A stretch of 8,006 nt of DNA, taken from assembly GCA_003225595.1 (NCBI GenBank), contig QIAR01000135.1, forward strand, positions 1-8,006, written 5' to 3'. The notes beneath the pieces are model-generated. The model made no database searches. It was not told the origin of the DNA and saw nothing but the letters and a program-made list of their open reading frames with translations. Both the position numbers and the translations under genes were made by a program. Shown here piece by piece: positions 1 to 5,588 of the stretch (position 1 is the first letter of the stretch; every line of letters begins with the position of its first letter). Source of the stretch: Acidobacteriota bacterium. Its GTDB lineage: Bacteria; Acidobacteriota; Terriglobia; Terriglobales; Acidobacteriaceae.

Positions 1-732
1 TCTCGCGATCACAGATTCAGCAAACGAGTTGTAGACAGTGCTCGAAGCACTTTTTGACGAGGCCATTAACCCCAGCATCGCCGCAATGTCTTCCACATGC
101 ACCAGGGGTAGAACCTCATCCTCCCGCTACGGGATCAGCACCTCCTTCTGCGGCGCTCTGCCCAGGTACTCGAAAATCTGGTTTCTCCAAGGCGAGGTGG
201 CGGAAATTGTGCCAGGTCCAACAACCATCGCAATACGCAAGGCGAGAAATTCAACTCCAAAGTTCAGCTGGTAGGCCTCTCCCAAGACTTCCACATAACG
301 TTTCGCGGCCCCGTACACATCTTCCGGCGCGGAGGGTTGGTCCTCGGATACGCAACTCGAGGCGGGCTGCGTGCCGTAAACGCTGACCGAACTGGCATAA
401 ATCATCCTGTTTACCTGGAATCGCCTCGCCGCCTCCAGCAAATTCAGGCTGCCGGCGATATTCACCTTCGTTGCCTTGTGCGGATCCTGTCTGGATGCTG
501 TGGGCAAGATGGACGCCAGGTGAATGACTGCCTCGAACCGATGGGTTCGAAAAATAGCCTCCACCTCCTGGGAGTCTGTGATGTCGCACTGGTAACAAGT
601 TGGATCGGACCCGGGCTGGGCGGGTCTGTAATCCAAAGAAACAACATTCAATCCTTGTCGTTCGAGCAATGGACGAAGATGCTTACCAATAAATCCCCCG
701 CCGCCGGTCACGAGAACAGACCGAGGTTCCAT
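1..732 (-). pseudogene. NAD-dependent epimerase/dehydratase (extended SDR), interrupted by an in-frame TAG and partial at the window edge
   Basis: The reading frame encodes an extended short-chain dehydrogenase/reductase of the nucleotide-sugar epimerase type, which acts on NDP-sugars with bound NAD in the cytoplasm. Visible motifs are the Rossmann GGGGFIG (residues 10-16), D34 at the end of strand 2, D50 in CDIT, HLAS (71-74), the SSVSVYG strand (114-120) and the catalytic Y140-x3-K144 (YGAAK). The ATG at 732 is chosen because GGAGAGG lies just upstream; a GTG directly before it is the alternative. After residue 201 (EVLIP) there is a TAG at 127-129. The same frame then continues open for 42 codons to base 1 and reads REDEVLPLVHVEDIAAM, the conserved 'lplVhVdDvA' segment of the family. 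The stop is therefore inside the gene, not at its end. A TAC (Tyr) codon would restore it. It is either a nonsense mutation or a base-call error. The exact substrate cannot be told. Confidence 0.85.
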
Positions 733-773
733 CACGAATCCTCTCCTTTCCAAATTTTGGCCACGATTTTCGA

Positions 774-2174
774 ATGGAAATGTCGACGTCCAAAAACTCA
801 CCAAGGATCGTACTCGCCTGCCGAAATCCCGGCACCAAACTAACCAACAACTTACTCTCCCTCGCATTTTTCTTGCGTGATACTCTCATTTTGCTCTGGT
901 CTATATTCTCGCTACCACTTCGGGTGGCAGTGCAGAGAAGCAATTTTCGACGGCTGCTGCGCACAGTCGAGGCGCTCTCCGACCTCGGTCCTGAATTGAC
1001 TGCCGAGCGTGAGTTCGCCCAGACTGCGCGCGTCATGCTCTCCACGCTGATCGAAGCGGCTGGGGCTCGCGAAGGAGCGCTTTTCGTTTTCAGCGATAGG
1101 CCTTCGCTCCTCACCTCGATTGCGGCCGAGGGCTTTGTTCTGCTGCCCGAGCCGGCAATCATCCCACTACTTCCCAGGCACGTGCATGCTCTGACCGTGA
1201 CCCGCGGCCCCGTCGTGCTCAACGCGACCAACTACGACAATTTTCTGAGTTCCAATGGCAACGTCGCGCCTGAGCTGTTCAAGTGCGTCGCACCTTTGAA
1301 GGTGGGCGGAAAACTCGTCGGCTTGGTGGTTCTGGGCCGCCGCGAAGGCGATACTCTCTATGAAAATGACGAGCTCGAGGCTCTAAGTCTGCTCTGTAAT
1401 TATGTGGCCTTGGCCGTCCAGAACCACAGCCTGACCCAGACCCTGGCACAGCGAATTTCCGAGAACCTGCGGCTGATGGCCTCTCTGCACGGTTTTTATG
1501 ACAACGCCTTGGAAGCGTTTGCCACTGCCATAGACGTCAAACATGTAAACATCCATGGCCATTCACTTCGTGTAGGCCGTTACGCGGCTGCCATCGGAGA
1601 AGCCCTCGGTATAGAAGCCGGCGAGGTTGCAGCCCTACGTTCAGCCGGATACCTGCACGACATTGGCAAGGTAGTCGTAGATAAGTACATCTTCGGCAAA
1701 CCCGGCGCACTTGATCCGCGGGAGTTCCGCGAGATGGCTGAGCACACCGTAATCGGCCACCAAATCGTGAGCAATGTGCAATTCCCCTGGCCACGTATCC
1801 CCGAAATCGTGCGCTGGCATCATGAACGAGCCGATGGCTCGGGATACCCCGATGGTCTCGTCAGCGACGAGGTGCCCATGCCGGTGCGCATCATCGCGCT
1901 CGCCGATACCTTCGATGCCATGACCAGCGAGCGTCCTTACCGAGATCCGCACTCAGTAGGTGGAACTGTGAGCGAACTCGTCCGCCTGGCGCCACAGAAA
2001 TACGATCCCAATGCGGTGCAGGCGCTCTTAATCCAATTGCGCCGAGACGCCGTGGGCAGCAATCGTGTGCCGTTCCTCGAGCACATGTCCGTCAATATCG
2101 CCCCTGGCGACATAGACCAACTCGCCGCCAGCCTGCAACATAAGCTCACCAATGGCAAGCTGTACCTGACCTAG
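774..2174 (+). CDS. GAF domain plus HD-GYP domain cyclic-di-GMP phosphodiesterase
   Basis: This 466-residue protein is a likely cyclic-di-GMP phosphodiesterase with a sensory GAF domain. HD-GYP proteins hydrolyse c-di-GMP with a di- or tri-metal centre and so affect motility and biofilm. The GAF domain spans about residues 66-222. The HD-GYP domain spans about 245-425 and has every key residue visible: H263, H295-D296 and K299 in HDIGK, H324, H329, H349-H350-E351, the DGSGYP motif (354-359) and D378 in ADTFDAMTS. It should be catalytically competent. Residues 27-49 are hydrophobic (LLSLAFFL...LILLWSIF) but contain Arg and Asp, so they form at best a poor membrane anchor. The ATG at 774 has no clear ribosome-binding site; in-frame GTGs at 924 and 930 would drop this segment and are possible starts. 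Its 5' end is only 41 bp from the divergent epimerase start. The stop TAG lies within a 9-bp direct repeat that flanks a palindromic element. Confidence 0.93.
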   Translation: MEMSTSKNSPRIVLACRNPGTKLTNNLLSLAFFLRDTLILLWSIFSLPLRVAVQRSNFRRLLRTVEALSDLGPELTAEREFAQTARVMLSTLIEAAGAREGALFVFSDRPSLLTSIAAEGFVLLPEPAIIPLLPRHVHALTVTRGPVVLNATNYDNFLSSNGNVAPELFKCVAPLKVGGKLVGLVVLGRREGDTLYENDELEALSLLCNYVALAVQNHSLTQTLAQRISENLRLMASLHGFYDNALEAFATAIDVKHVNIHGHSLRVGRYAAAIGEALGIEAGEVAALRSAGYLHDIGKVVVDKYIFGKPGALDPREFREMAEHTVIGHQIVSNVQFPWPRIPEIVRWHHERADGSGYPDGLVSDEVPMPVRIIALADTFDAMTSERPYRDPHSVGGTVSELVRLAPQKYDPNAVQALLIQLRRDAVGSNRVPFLEHMSVNIAPGDIDQLAASLQHKLTNGKLYLT

Positions 2175-2337
2175 CGTCGTGTCCCGGTAATTCGCAGCAT
2201 CTCTCGTAGGCTGTCATCCTGAGCGGCCTCCAGGCCGCGAAGGATCTATGCAGTTGATTTGTAAGCCATGGATTCTTCGCTTCGGTCAAGATGACAGCGC
2301 CGGACTTATGCCACGAAGTTGCGGGACACTGACCTAG
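2166..2337. repeat. MITE-like palindromic element flanked by a 9-bp direct repeat
   Basis: CTGACCTAG occurs at 2166-2174 and again at 2329-2337, as a target-site duplication would. Between the copies lie terminal inverted repeats TGTCCCGGTAATTCG (2180-2194) and CGAAGTTGCGGGACA (2314-2328), which match at 12 of 15 positions. Inner inverted repeats are GCTGTCATCCTGA (2210-2222) and TCAAGATGACAGC (2286-2298). A perfect small hairpin GCGGCCT-cc-AGGCCGC sits at 2223-2238, with ATCCT/AGGAT pairing around it. No coding capacity is seen. The left copy of the direct repeat contains the stop codon of the HD-GYP gene, and the right copy abuts the truncated toxin. Five bases (2175-2179) separate the left direct repeat from its inverted repeat, so the ends are not perfectly symmetrical. 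A non-autonomous transposable element is the preferred reading; a REP-type or BIME-type palindrome is the alternative. Confidence 0.7.
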
Positions 2338-2504
2338 TGTTCCGGTTCAGCTGGAAATGGAGAAGCGTTCCCTCGTTTATATACGTCCTTCACGCCTTCC
2401 AGAAGAAATCGAAGATCGGGCGGGAAACGCCACGCCGTGACATGGAGTTGATCAAGCAGCGACTGCGCGAGGCCGAACAGATTGCAAGGAGGAGAAAGCA
2501 ATGA
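2337..2504 (+). pseudogene. C-terminal remnant of a HigB/Gp49-like toxin
   Basis: The frame reads FIYVLHAFQKKSK, then a TPRRD motif and IKQRLREAE, which is the conserved C-terminal half of the phage-derived Gp49-like/HigB (RelE superfamily) toxins. These are ribosome-dependent mRNA interferases of roughly 100-120 residues. Only about 55 residues are left. The open frame can be extended upstream only to a TTG at 2319, inside the palindromic element, and no N-terminal half of the toxin is present. Its stop TGA overlaps the ATG of the antitoxin gene (ATGA at 2501-2504), the normal toxin-first arrangement of higBA operons. The remnant is very likely inactive because the first strands and helices are gone. 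Its 3' end is nevertheless preserved, including the AAGGAGG at 2486-2492 that serves the antitoxin. Confidence 0.75.
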
Positions 2505-2824
2505 GCAACAAAAAGCGATACGAAACCGGAAGCCGCAATGTGTTCAAGGACATCGGTGTGCCGAACTCGGAAGAGCATTTAGTCAAGGCCCAGCTCGTAT
2601 TTAAGATCGACACCATCCTAAAAGCTCGCGGCCTCAAACAGGTGGAGGCCGCCGGCTTGTTCGGAGTCCGCCAGCCCGATGTTTCGAAGATGCTGCGCGG
2701 TGAGTTCCGGCAGTTTTCCGTGGAACGCCTGCTGCGCTTCCTGGTAGCGCTTGACCAGGATGTGGAGATTGTCGTGAAGCCGCACCGTGACAGAAACCAC
2801 GCCCCCGCCCTGCAAGTATTCTGA
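2501..2824 (+). CDS. XRE-family HigA-like antitoxin
   Basis: This 107-residue helix-turn-helix protein belongs to the group of XRE-like antitoxins that pair with HigB/Gp49 toxins. They bind and neutralise the toxin and repress their own operon. The N-terminal part (residues 14-40, VFKDIGVPNSEEHLVKAQLVFKI pattern) and the HTH (about 43-66, LKQVEAAGLFGVRQPDVSKMLRG) are typical. FSVERLLRFLVALDQDVEIVVKP (72-94) is the usual C-terminal helix and strand. The start is an ATG with AAGGAGG nine bases upstream, and it overlaps the toxin stop as ATGA. It is full length and intact although its toxin partner is truncated, so it is an orphan antitoxin. It may still act as a DNA-binding repressor or neutralise toxins encoded elsewhere. 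A perfect GC-rich hairpin follows 17 bases after the stop. Confidence 0.92.
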   Translation: MSNKKRYETGSRNVFKDIGVPNSEEHLVKAQLVFKIDTILKARGLKQVEAAGLFGVRQPDVSKMLRGEFRQFSVERLLRFLVALDQDVEIVVKPHRDRNHAPALQVF

Positions 2825-3178
2825 AGAAACAGATTGTGTGGGGCGGGCGCCTCGCCCGCCATCCGAAGCCCTCCGTGAACTGTCATCCCGACCGGAGCGC
2901 AACGAGCCGCAAAGCGGATCGTTGTGCGGAGTGGAGAGCCTGCCCTGAGCGAACTCCGAGTGAAACGAGGGGGAGTCGAACGGGGACCTAGTGTTTCCTA
3001 CCCCAAGCAAATGTGCTTCGCGGGGGAGGCAGTCGAGGCACGCACCCACTGAAAACCGCAAAGAGCCTTGCCCTGAGCGAAGTCGAAGGGGTGGGGCAGC
3101 CTCAATTCGTTAGAGAGACCGCTTGGAAAATCACCAAAAGCATGGGCCAGCCCGCCCCCGACGTGATCCTATCGGATG
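2825..3178. other. Gene-free stretch with REP-like palindromic repeats
   Basis: No convincing gene is seen in about 350 bp. It holds the hairpin at 2842-2860. At 2879-2930 there is a variant of the CTGTCATCC-type repeat, with a cruciform in which CCGC-AAA-GCGG forms the tip and AACGA/TCGTT the lower stem. Two copies of GCCCTGAGCGAA follow, near 2942 and 3070, both of the CCCTGAGCGAAGTCGAAGG kind. GACCTAGTGTT at 2985-2995 repeats the sequence at the right end of the MITE-like element (2331-2341). CCCCAAGCA-AATG-TGCTT at 3001-3018 forms a short hairpin. The short open frames across it have no gene-like composition and are taken as chance. Confidence 0.6.
2842..2860. terminator. GC-rich hairpin after the antitoxin gene
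   Basis: GGCGGGCG-CCT-CGCCCGCC is a perfect 8-bp stem with a 3-base loop, 17 bases after the antitoxin stop. No T tract follows (ATCCGA comes next), so it is at best a weak intrinsic terminator or an RNA-stabilising stem. It may equally be one of the dispersed palindromes of this genome. Confidence 0.4.
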
Positions 3179-3493
3179 TCATTTGCCCTTCAGTCCGTCG
3201 CGCCAAGCCATTACTTCGAGTTCGACGCGGACCGCGTCCTCGACGGCAACTACGGGGCGTGCCTCCATTTCAAATGCAGGGAGCATCGAGCAAAACTTGT
3301 GAACCGTCAGCGGATCGTCGCAGTCCACCAGCAAATGCCCGCCCCACTCGCCCACACGCACTACGAAGAACTCGATCTTAAAATTGGCTGGCGCCTTCCA
3401 CTGACCAAACACCTCAAGGATTCGCTTCTGGGCATTCTCGTACTCCGCAGGCGAACCTTGCGGGCGTTCGAACCAGCTGATCACGTATTTCAT
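3179..3493 (-). CDS. DUF3303 family protein
   Basis: This is a 104-residue small cytosolic protein with the features of the DUF3303 family: it begins MKYVISWFERPQGSP and continues with a RILEVFGQWKAP helix, an FFVVRVGEWGGHLLVDCDD segment (42-60) and a VHKFCSMLPAFE segment (64-75). The family has a ferredoxin-like (dimeric alpha-beta barrel type) appearance and no known reaction. The start is secure: ATG at 3493 with AAAGGAG at 3498-3504 in good spacing. The TGA stop is at 3179-3181. It stands alone on the minus strand, with gene-free repeat stretches on both sides, and appears full length. Family membership is recalled from sequence pattern rather than searched. Confidence 0.85.
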   Translation of the reverse strand: MKYVISWFERPQGSPAEYENAQKRILEVFGQWKAPANFKIEFFVVRVGEWGGHLLVDCDDPLTVHKFCSMLPAFEMEARPVVAVEDAVRVELEVMAWRDGLKGK

Positions 3494-3690
3494 CTCATCT
3501 CCTTTATTGCAAATGGTCTGACCGACCAGAACCGCTTGAGTCTACTCCTCGGCGATAGGTGTTGGGCAACAAGCGCTTCGTTGAGGAACCTTTGGGGCGG
3601 GTGGCGCACCCTTTCGGCCCGAAGTATAGGCCAGACAGGGAGGGTGGCGGGCGGCCCAGGCTATCCCGTCCTTTTCCACTCTTGAGGGTG

Positions 3691-3723
3691 CCCCGTCCAA
3701 GCTCCGCTTGGGCGGGGGTTTTT
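3691..3723 (+). terminator. Strong intrinsic-terminator-like hairpin with T5 tail
   Basis: CCCCGTCCAAGC (3691-3702) pairs with GCTTGGGCGGGG (3706-3717) over 12 positions with one G-U pair. The loop is TCC, and the stem is followed by G and TTTTT (3719-3723). This is the form of a rho-independent terminator on the plus strand. No plus-strand gene ends nearby: the closest is the antitoxin, about 870 bp upstream. It may stop read-through from there, end an unrecognised short transcript, or be a piece of a repeat. Confidence 0.6.
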
Positions 3724-3808
3724 CGCCGACAGATGCACGTACCGTGACCGTAGGAAAGATCCCACGTTGCTCCCGCTTCCGCGCCCTCCACTGTGACTCG
3801 ATCTCAAC

Positions 3809-3926
3809 CGAAGGTAGGGATAGGCTTGCCCCAGGGAGAGATTCGGGCGTCTAGCGGCGTTGTGCAGCGGGACTCGGAATCCCATGCTAGAGGCGTCCGT
3901 GGAATCCCACCCTTCAAAAAGAACGA
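3809..3926. repeat. Direct repeat copy 1 (118 bp)
   Basis: From CGAAGGTAGGGA to CAAAAAGAACGA this segment matches 5235-5350 in the same orientation. By eye there are 5 substitutions in the first 110 bases and a 2-base difference in an A run near the end. It contains GGGGCGTCTAGCGGC-like and GGACTCGGAATCCCATG blocks. The changes are not arranged as codon changes, so it is a non-coding dispersed repeat. This copy continues into GAAGGGTGGG, which completes a hairpin with CCCACCCTTC (3906-3915). Confidence 0.88.
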
Positions 3927-3934
3927 AGGGTGGG
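3906..3934 (-). terminator. Hairpin downstream of the membrane-protein gene
   Basis: CCCACCCTTC (3906-3915) and GAAGGGTGGG (3925-3934) form a perfect 10-bp stem with a 9-base loop. It lies about 60 bases past the stop of the minus-strand membrane-protein gene and could protect or end that transcript. No T tract follows in that direction, and the left arm belongs to the direct repeat, so a terminator role is tentative. Confidence 0.4.
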
Positions 3935-3996
3935 CCACCCGCCAAGTTTACTCAGCGCTCTGGAGCCGACACGGTTATCTAATCAGCCTGCTTCAG

Positions 3997-4933
3997 TTAC
4001 TTGCGCGTTTGCGGTCCACGTTTGGATGATTGTGGGGATTTGGTCTGTGCCTCGCCTGTATTGCCCGCTCCCGTCTGTCCTAGCGCCTGATTAAGCGCCT
4101 TAGTAAAATCTGGAATTTGGCTGAGCTCGGAACCAACGGCAATTTTGTTTAGGCTACCCAGTGTTGTGTCGATCTGATGAATAAAGACACTTGGATCAAC
4201 CGCGCCTCTATCCAAACTCTCATTCGTAGCTTGATAACTGCACATCTGATTCGCAACGTCGATATATTTGAGATAAAGAAAACGATTGTCATCGATGTTT
4301 CTTTGAAGTTGGAACACTCCAGGAAATGCAGCACAATAAGTGGCCGTTACAGTAGCCAGAAGGAAGATGGTCTTCTGATATTGGCTAGAAGGCACCCAGC
4401 CCTTTACAGTAATAAAAAGCAAAGTGATAGCCGCGATAGCAGCCAAAATACCGACCATGATGGTGGTGGCGAAAGAATAGGAATAATAAGTAATAAGCTG
4501 GCTGAAGTGGTGCTTTATTCGCTGCTGGATTTCATGGAATTGGCCCTGAAGGCGCTCTTCCTGCAGGGCCCTTATTGCTGCTTCCAGACTAGGATCGGTA
4601 GAAGCCGTCTTGTTTCCAGCCGCAGGAGTACCTGAGGGTGGAGCGGTTGCTGTCGAAGGGCCTTTAGAAGTGGTAGACGTAGTCGCTGTCGATTGATTTT
4701 TCTGCACGCTCATTCCAACAGAGCCAGAAAGGTCCTTCTTGTTGGAATCTTTTGTGCACGTGACGGGATCAAGGTCACTGCGCCACCCTTCAGCAAATCG
4801 ATACGCTCTACTTTCGAATATGCTCGAAGCTGCCCACACGGCCGACAGAAATCCGACGACGATGCCTACATGAATCCAAATGCGTTTAGCGACAGAGTCA
4901 CTTTTGAAAAAAGGCTTTGATCTTGTCCCACAT
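3997..4933 (-). pseudogene. Predicted three-helix membrane protein with a one-base frameshift near its start
   Basis: The main open frame (stop at 3997, open to about 4940) gives an uncharacterised protein. In the frame-corrected product of about 311 residues there is an N-terminal membrane helix (IWIHVGIVVGFLSAVWAASS, about 17-36), a Thr/Ser/Pro/Ala-rich linker (about 80-113), a charged helical segment (LEAAIRALQEERLQGQFHEI), a membrane hairpin (about 155-176 and 186-207) and a helical tail. The natural start is clearly ATG at 4931-4933 with GGAGG at 4939-4943, reading MWDKIKAFF. That frame stops at TGA three codons later, while the next frame continues KSDSVAKRIW without a break. Removing one T from the run at 4907-4912 joins them. 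It is a real indel, an assembly error or, less likely, +1 slippage of TTT-C to TTC. The two-helix hairpin plus helical tail resembles the layout of SLATT-type membrane effectors, but no motif proves it. Confidence 0.65.
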
Positions 4934-5339
4934 AGACACCTCCGGATAGGCGTAGAAGTTTCCGATCGGCGATGTTTGCCTAAGACGCAGGGAAGCGCCT
5001 GCCCAGCTTAGCAGTGACGGTCCGTACTTACCACCCAGAAATTGCCTTTTTTACAAAAAACGAACAAGTCCAACTACCAATTGGTAGAGAGGGGTGGAGG
5101 CGGGTGGCCCATCCTTTGCGCTTTTCGCAAAGAGTGGGGATTCCCGATTGTGAGCCACTTGGGATTTTGACTGGGTTCTTGCCTCGATGCAACGGCATTA
5201 CTGTCTTGCAGTCTAAGGTGCGTTGTGCCTGCAACGAAGGTAGGGAAAGGCCTGCCCCAGGGAGAGATTGGGGCGTCTAGCGGCATTGTGCAGCGGGACT
5301 CGGAATCCCATGATAGAGGCGTCCGTGGAATCCCACCCT
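4934..5339. other. Gene-free stretch between the membrane protein and the small secreted protein
   Basis: About 400 bp without a supported gene. It holds the ribosome-binding site of the membrane-protein gene at its left end, a TTTTTT-AC-AAAAAA tract (5047-5060), a perfect 14-bp palindrome CTACCAATTGGTAG (5074-5087), a GGGTGGCCCATCC motif with a following hairpin (5102-5137), and most of direct repeat copy 2. No convincing promoter pair was found for the membrane-protein gene. Confidence 0.55.
5108..5137. repeat. Interrupted palindrome of the GGGTGGCCCA family
   Basis: CTTTGCG (5114-5120) and CGCAAAG (5126-5132) form a perfect 7-bp stem around CTTTT. The stem extends outward to CCCA/TGGG after a 2-base mismatch. 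It follows a GGGTGGCCCATCC motif at 5102-5114. It has the look of a mobile or amplified intergenic palindrome, not a terminator, since no T tract follows on either strand. Confidence 0.6.
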
Positions 5340-5350
5340 TCAAAGAACGA
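5235..5350. repeat. Direct repeat copy 2 (116 bp)
   Basis: This is the second copy of the repeat at 3809-3926, in the same orientation and about 1.4 kb away, about 95% identical by eye. It lacks the right-hand GAAGGGTGGG arm that copy 1 has, so its hairpin is only half present. Its right end overlaps the last codons and the stop (5340-5342) of the small secreted-protein gene. Confidence 0.88.
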
Positions 5351-5588
5351 CGAAAAGCTCCGGAGAGGAATGTTGCGTCAAACCCATTTTTTCGAGTATC
5401 ACGGTTATCTCGGGTTTGCTGGCGCGGAACGCCAGCAAACCTTCTTCTATGCTTTCCGGTGCAGCCTTCCGGAGAGCCATCAGTAATGCCTCACCCTCCC
5501 GAGCGACCTGCGCAAAAGCGGTTGAGTCTTTGGATTGGCCAACGATGAATAGAGCGACGAAAAGCAGAACGGCCACAACCTTTTTCAT
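5340..5588 (-). CDS. Small predicted secreted protein, family not recognised
   Basis: This 82-residue protein begins with a clear signal peptide: MKK, a hydrophobic core VVAVLLFVALFIV, and a probable cleavage site after AFA (residues 23-25). The mature part is only about 57 residues, charged and helical (REGEALLMALRKAAPESIEEGLLAFRASKPEITVILEKMG), without cysteines or known motifs. The start is well supported: ATG at 5588 with GGAGG about 6 bases upstream. The final three codons and the TGA come from the right edge of direct repeat copy 2, so the native C-terminus may have been cut off by the repeat. A perfect 12-bp inverted repeat lies within the coding region (5413-5441). It may be a remnant of a longer exported protein. 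Confidence 0.7.
   Translation of the reverse strand: MKKVVAVLLFVALFIVGQSKDSTAFAQVAREGEALLMALRKAAPESIEEGLLAFRASKPEITVILEKMGLTQHSSPELFVVL
5413..5441. repeat. Perfect 12-bp inverted repeat inside the secreted-protein gene
   Basis: GGTTTGCTGGCG (5413-5424) and CGCCAGCAAACC (5430-5441) are exact reverse complements around a CGGAA loop. In the mRNA this is a strong hairpin over codons for EGLLAFRASKP. Confidence 0.85.

Larger units (their letters stand above)
3494..3996. other. Gene-free stretch made of repeats and hairpins
   Basis: About 500 bp with no supported gene. From left to right it holds a GGGTGGCGCACCC palindrome (3599-3611), a terminator-like hairpin (3691-3723), copy 1 of a 118-bp direct repeat (3809-3926), and a 10-bp hairpin (3906-3934) that ends in GGGTGGGCCACCC (3928-3940). 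The promoter of the DUF3303 gene must lie near its left end, but no clear -35/-10 pair was found. The open frames that cross it on both strands are low-complexity chance frames and do not resemble one another where they cross the two copies of the repeat. Confidence 0.6.

Noticed and set aside
337..843. 168-codon plus-strand open frame and other frames over the epimerase
   Set aside because: They are shadows of the epimerase frame, which has clear SDR motifs.
733..867. N-terminal extension of the epimerase frame to 867
   Set aside because: The extension is Arg/Trp-rich, overlaps the HD-GYP 5' end, and lies upstream of the good ribosome-binding site and the Rossmann start MEPRSVLVTGGGG.
683..1231. 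182-codon minus-strand frame
   Set aside because: Antisense to the HD-GYP gene and part of the epimerase; Ser/Arg-rich shadow composition.
2166..2337. CRISPR or tandem-repeat interpretation of the repeats
   Set aside because: The repeats are inverted or widely spaced single pairs; there are no regularly spaced short repeats with unique spacers.
3504..3945. Several frames of 60-95 codons on both strands
   Set aside because: They cross hairpins and the direct repeat, and the repeat copies are not conserved as protein.
4177..4635. 152-codon plus-strand frame
   Set aside because: Antisense to the membrane-protein gene, whose frame shows clean membrane helices.
4906..4912. Canonical -1 slippery heptamer at the T6 run
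   Set aside because: Joining the two frames needs +1 (or -2), not -1, so a standard -1 heptamer does not explain it.
5014..5343. Frames of about 70-90 codons on both strands
   Set aside because: They run through repeat copy 2 and the GGGTGGCCCA palindrome, with no ribosome-binding site or recognisable protein features.
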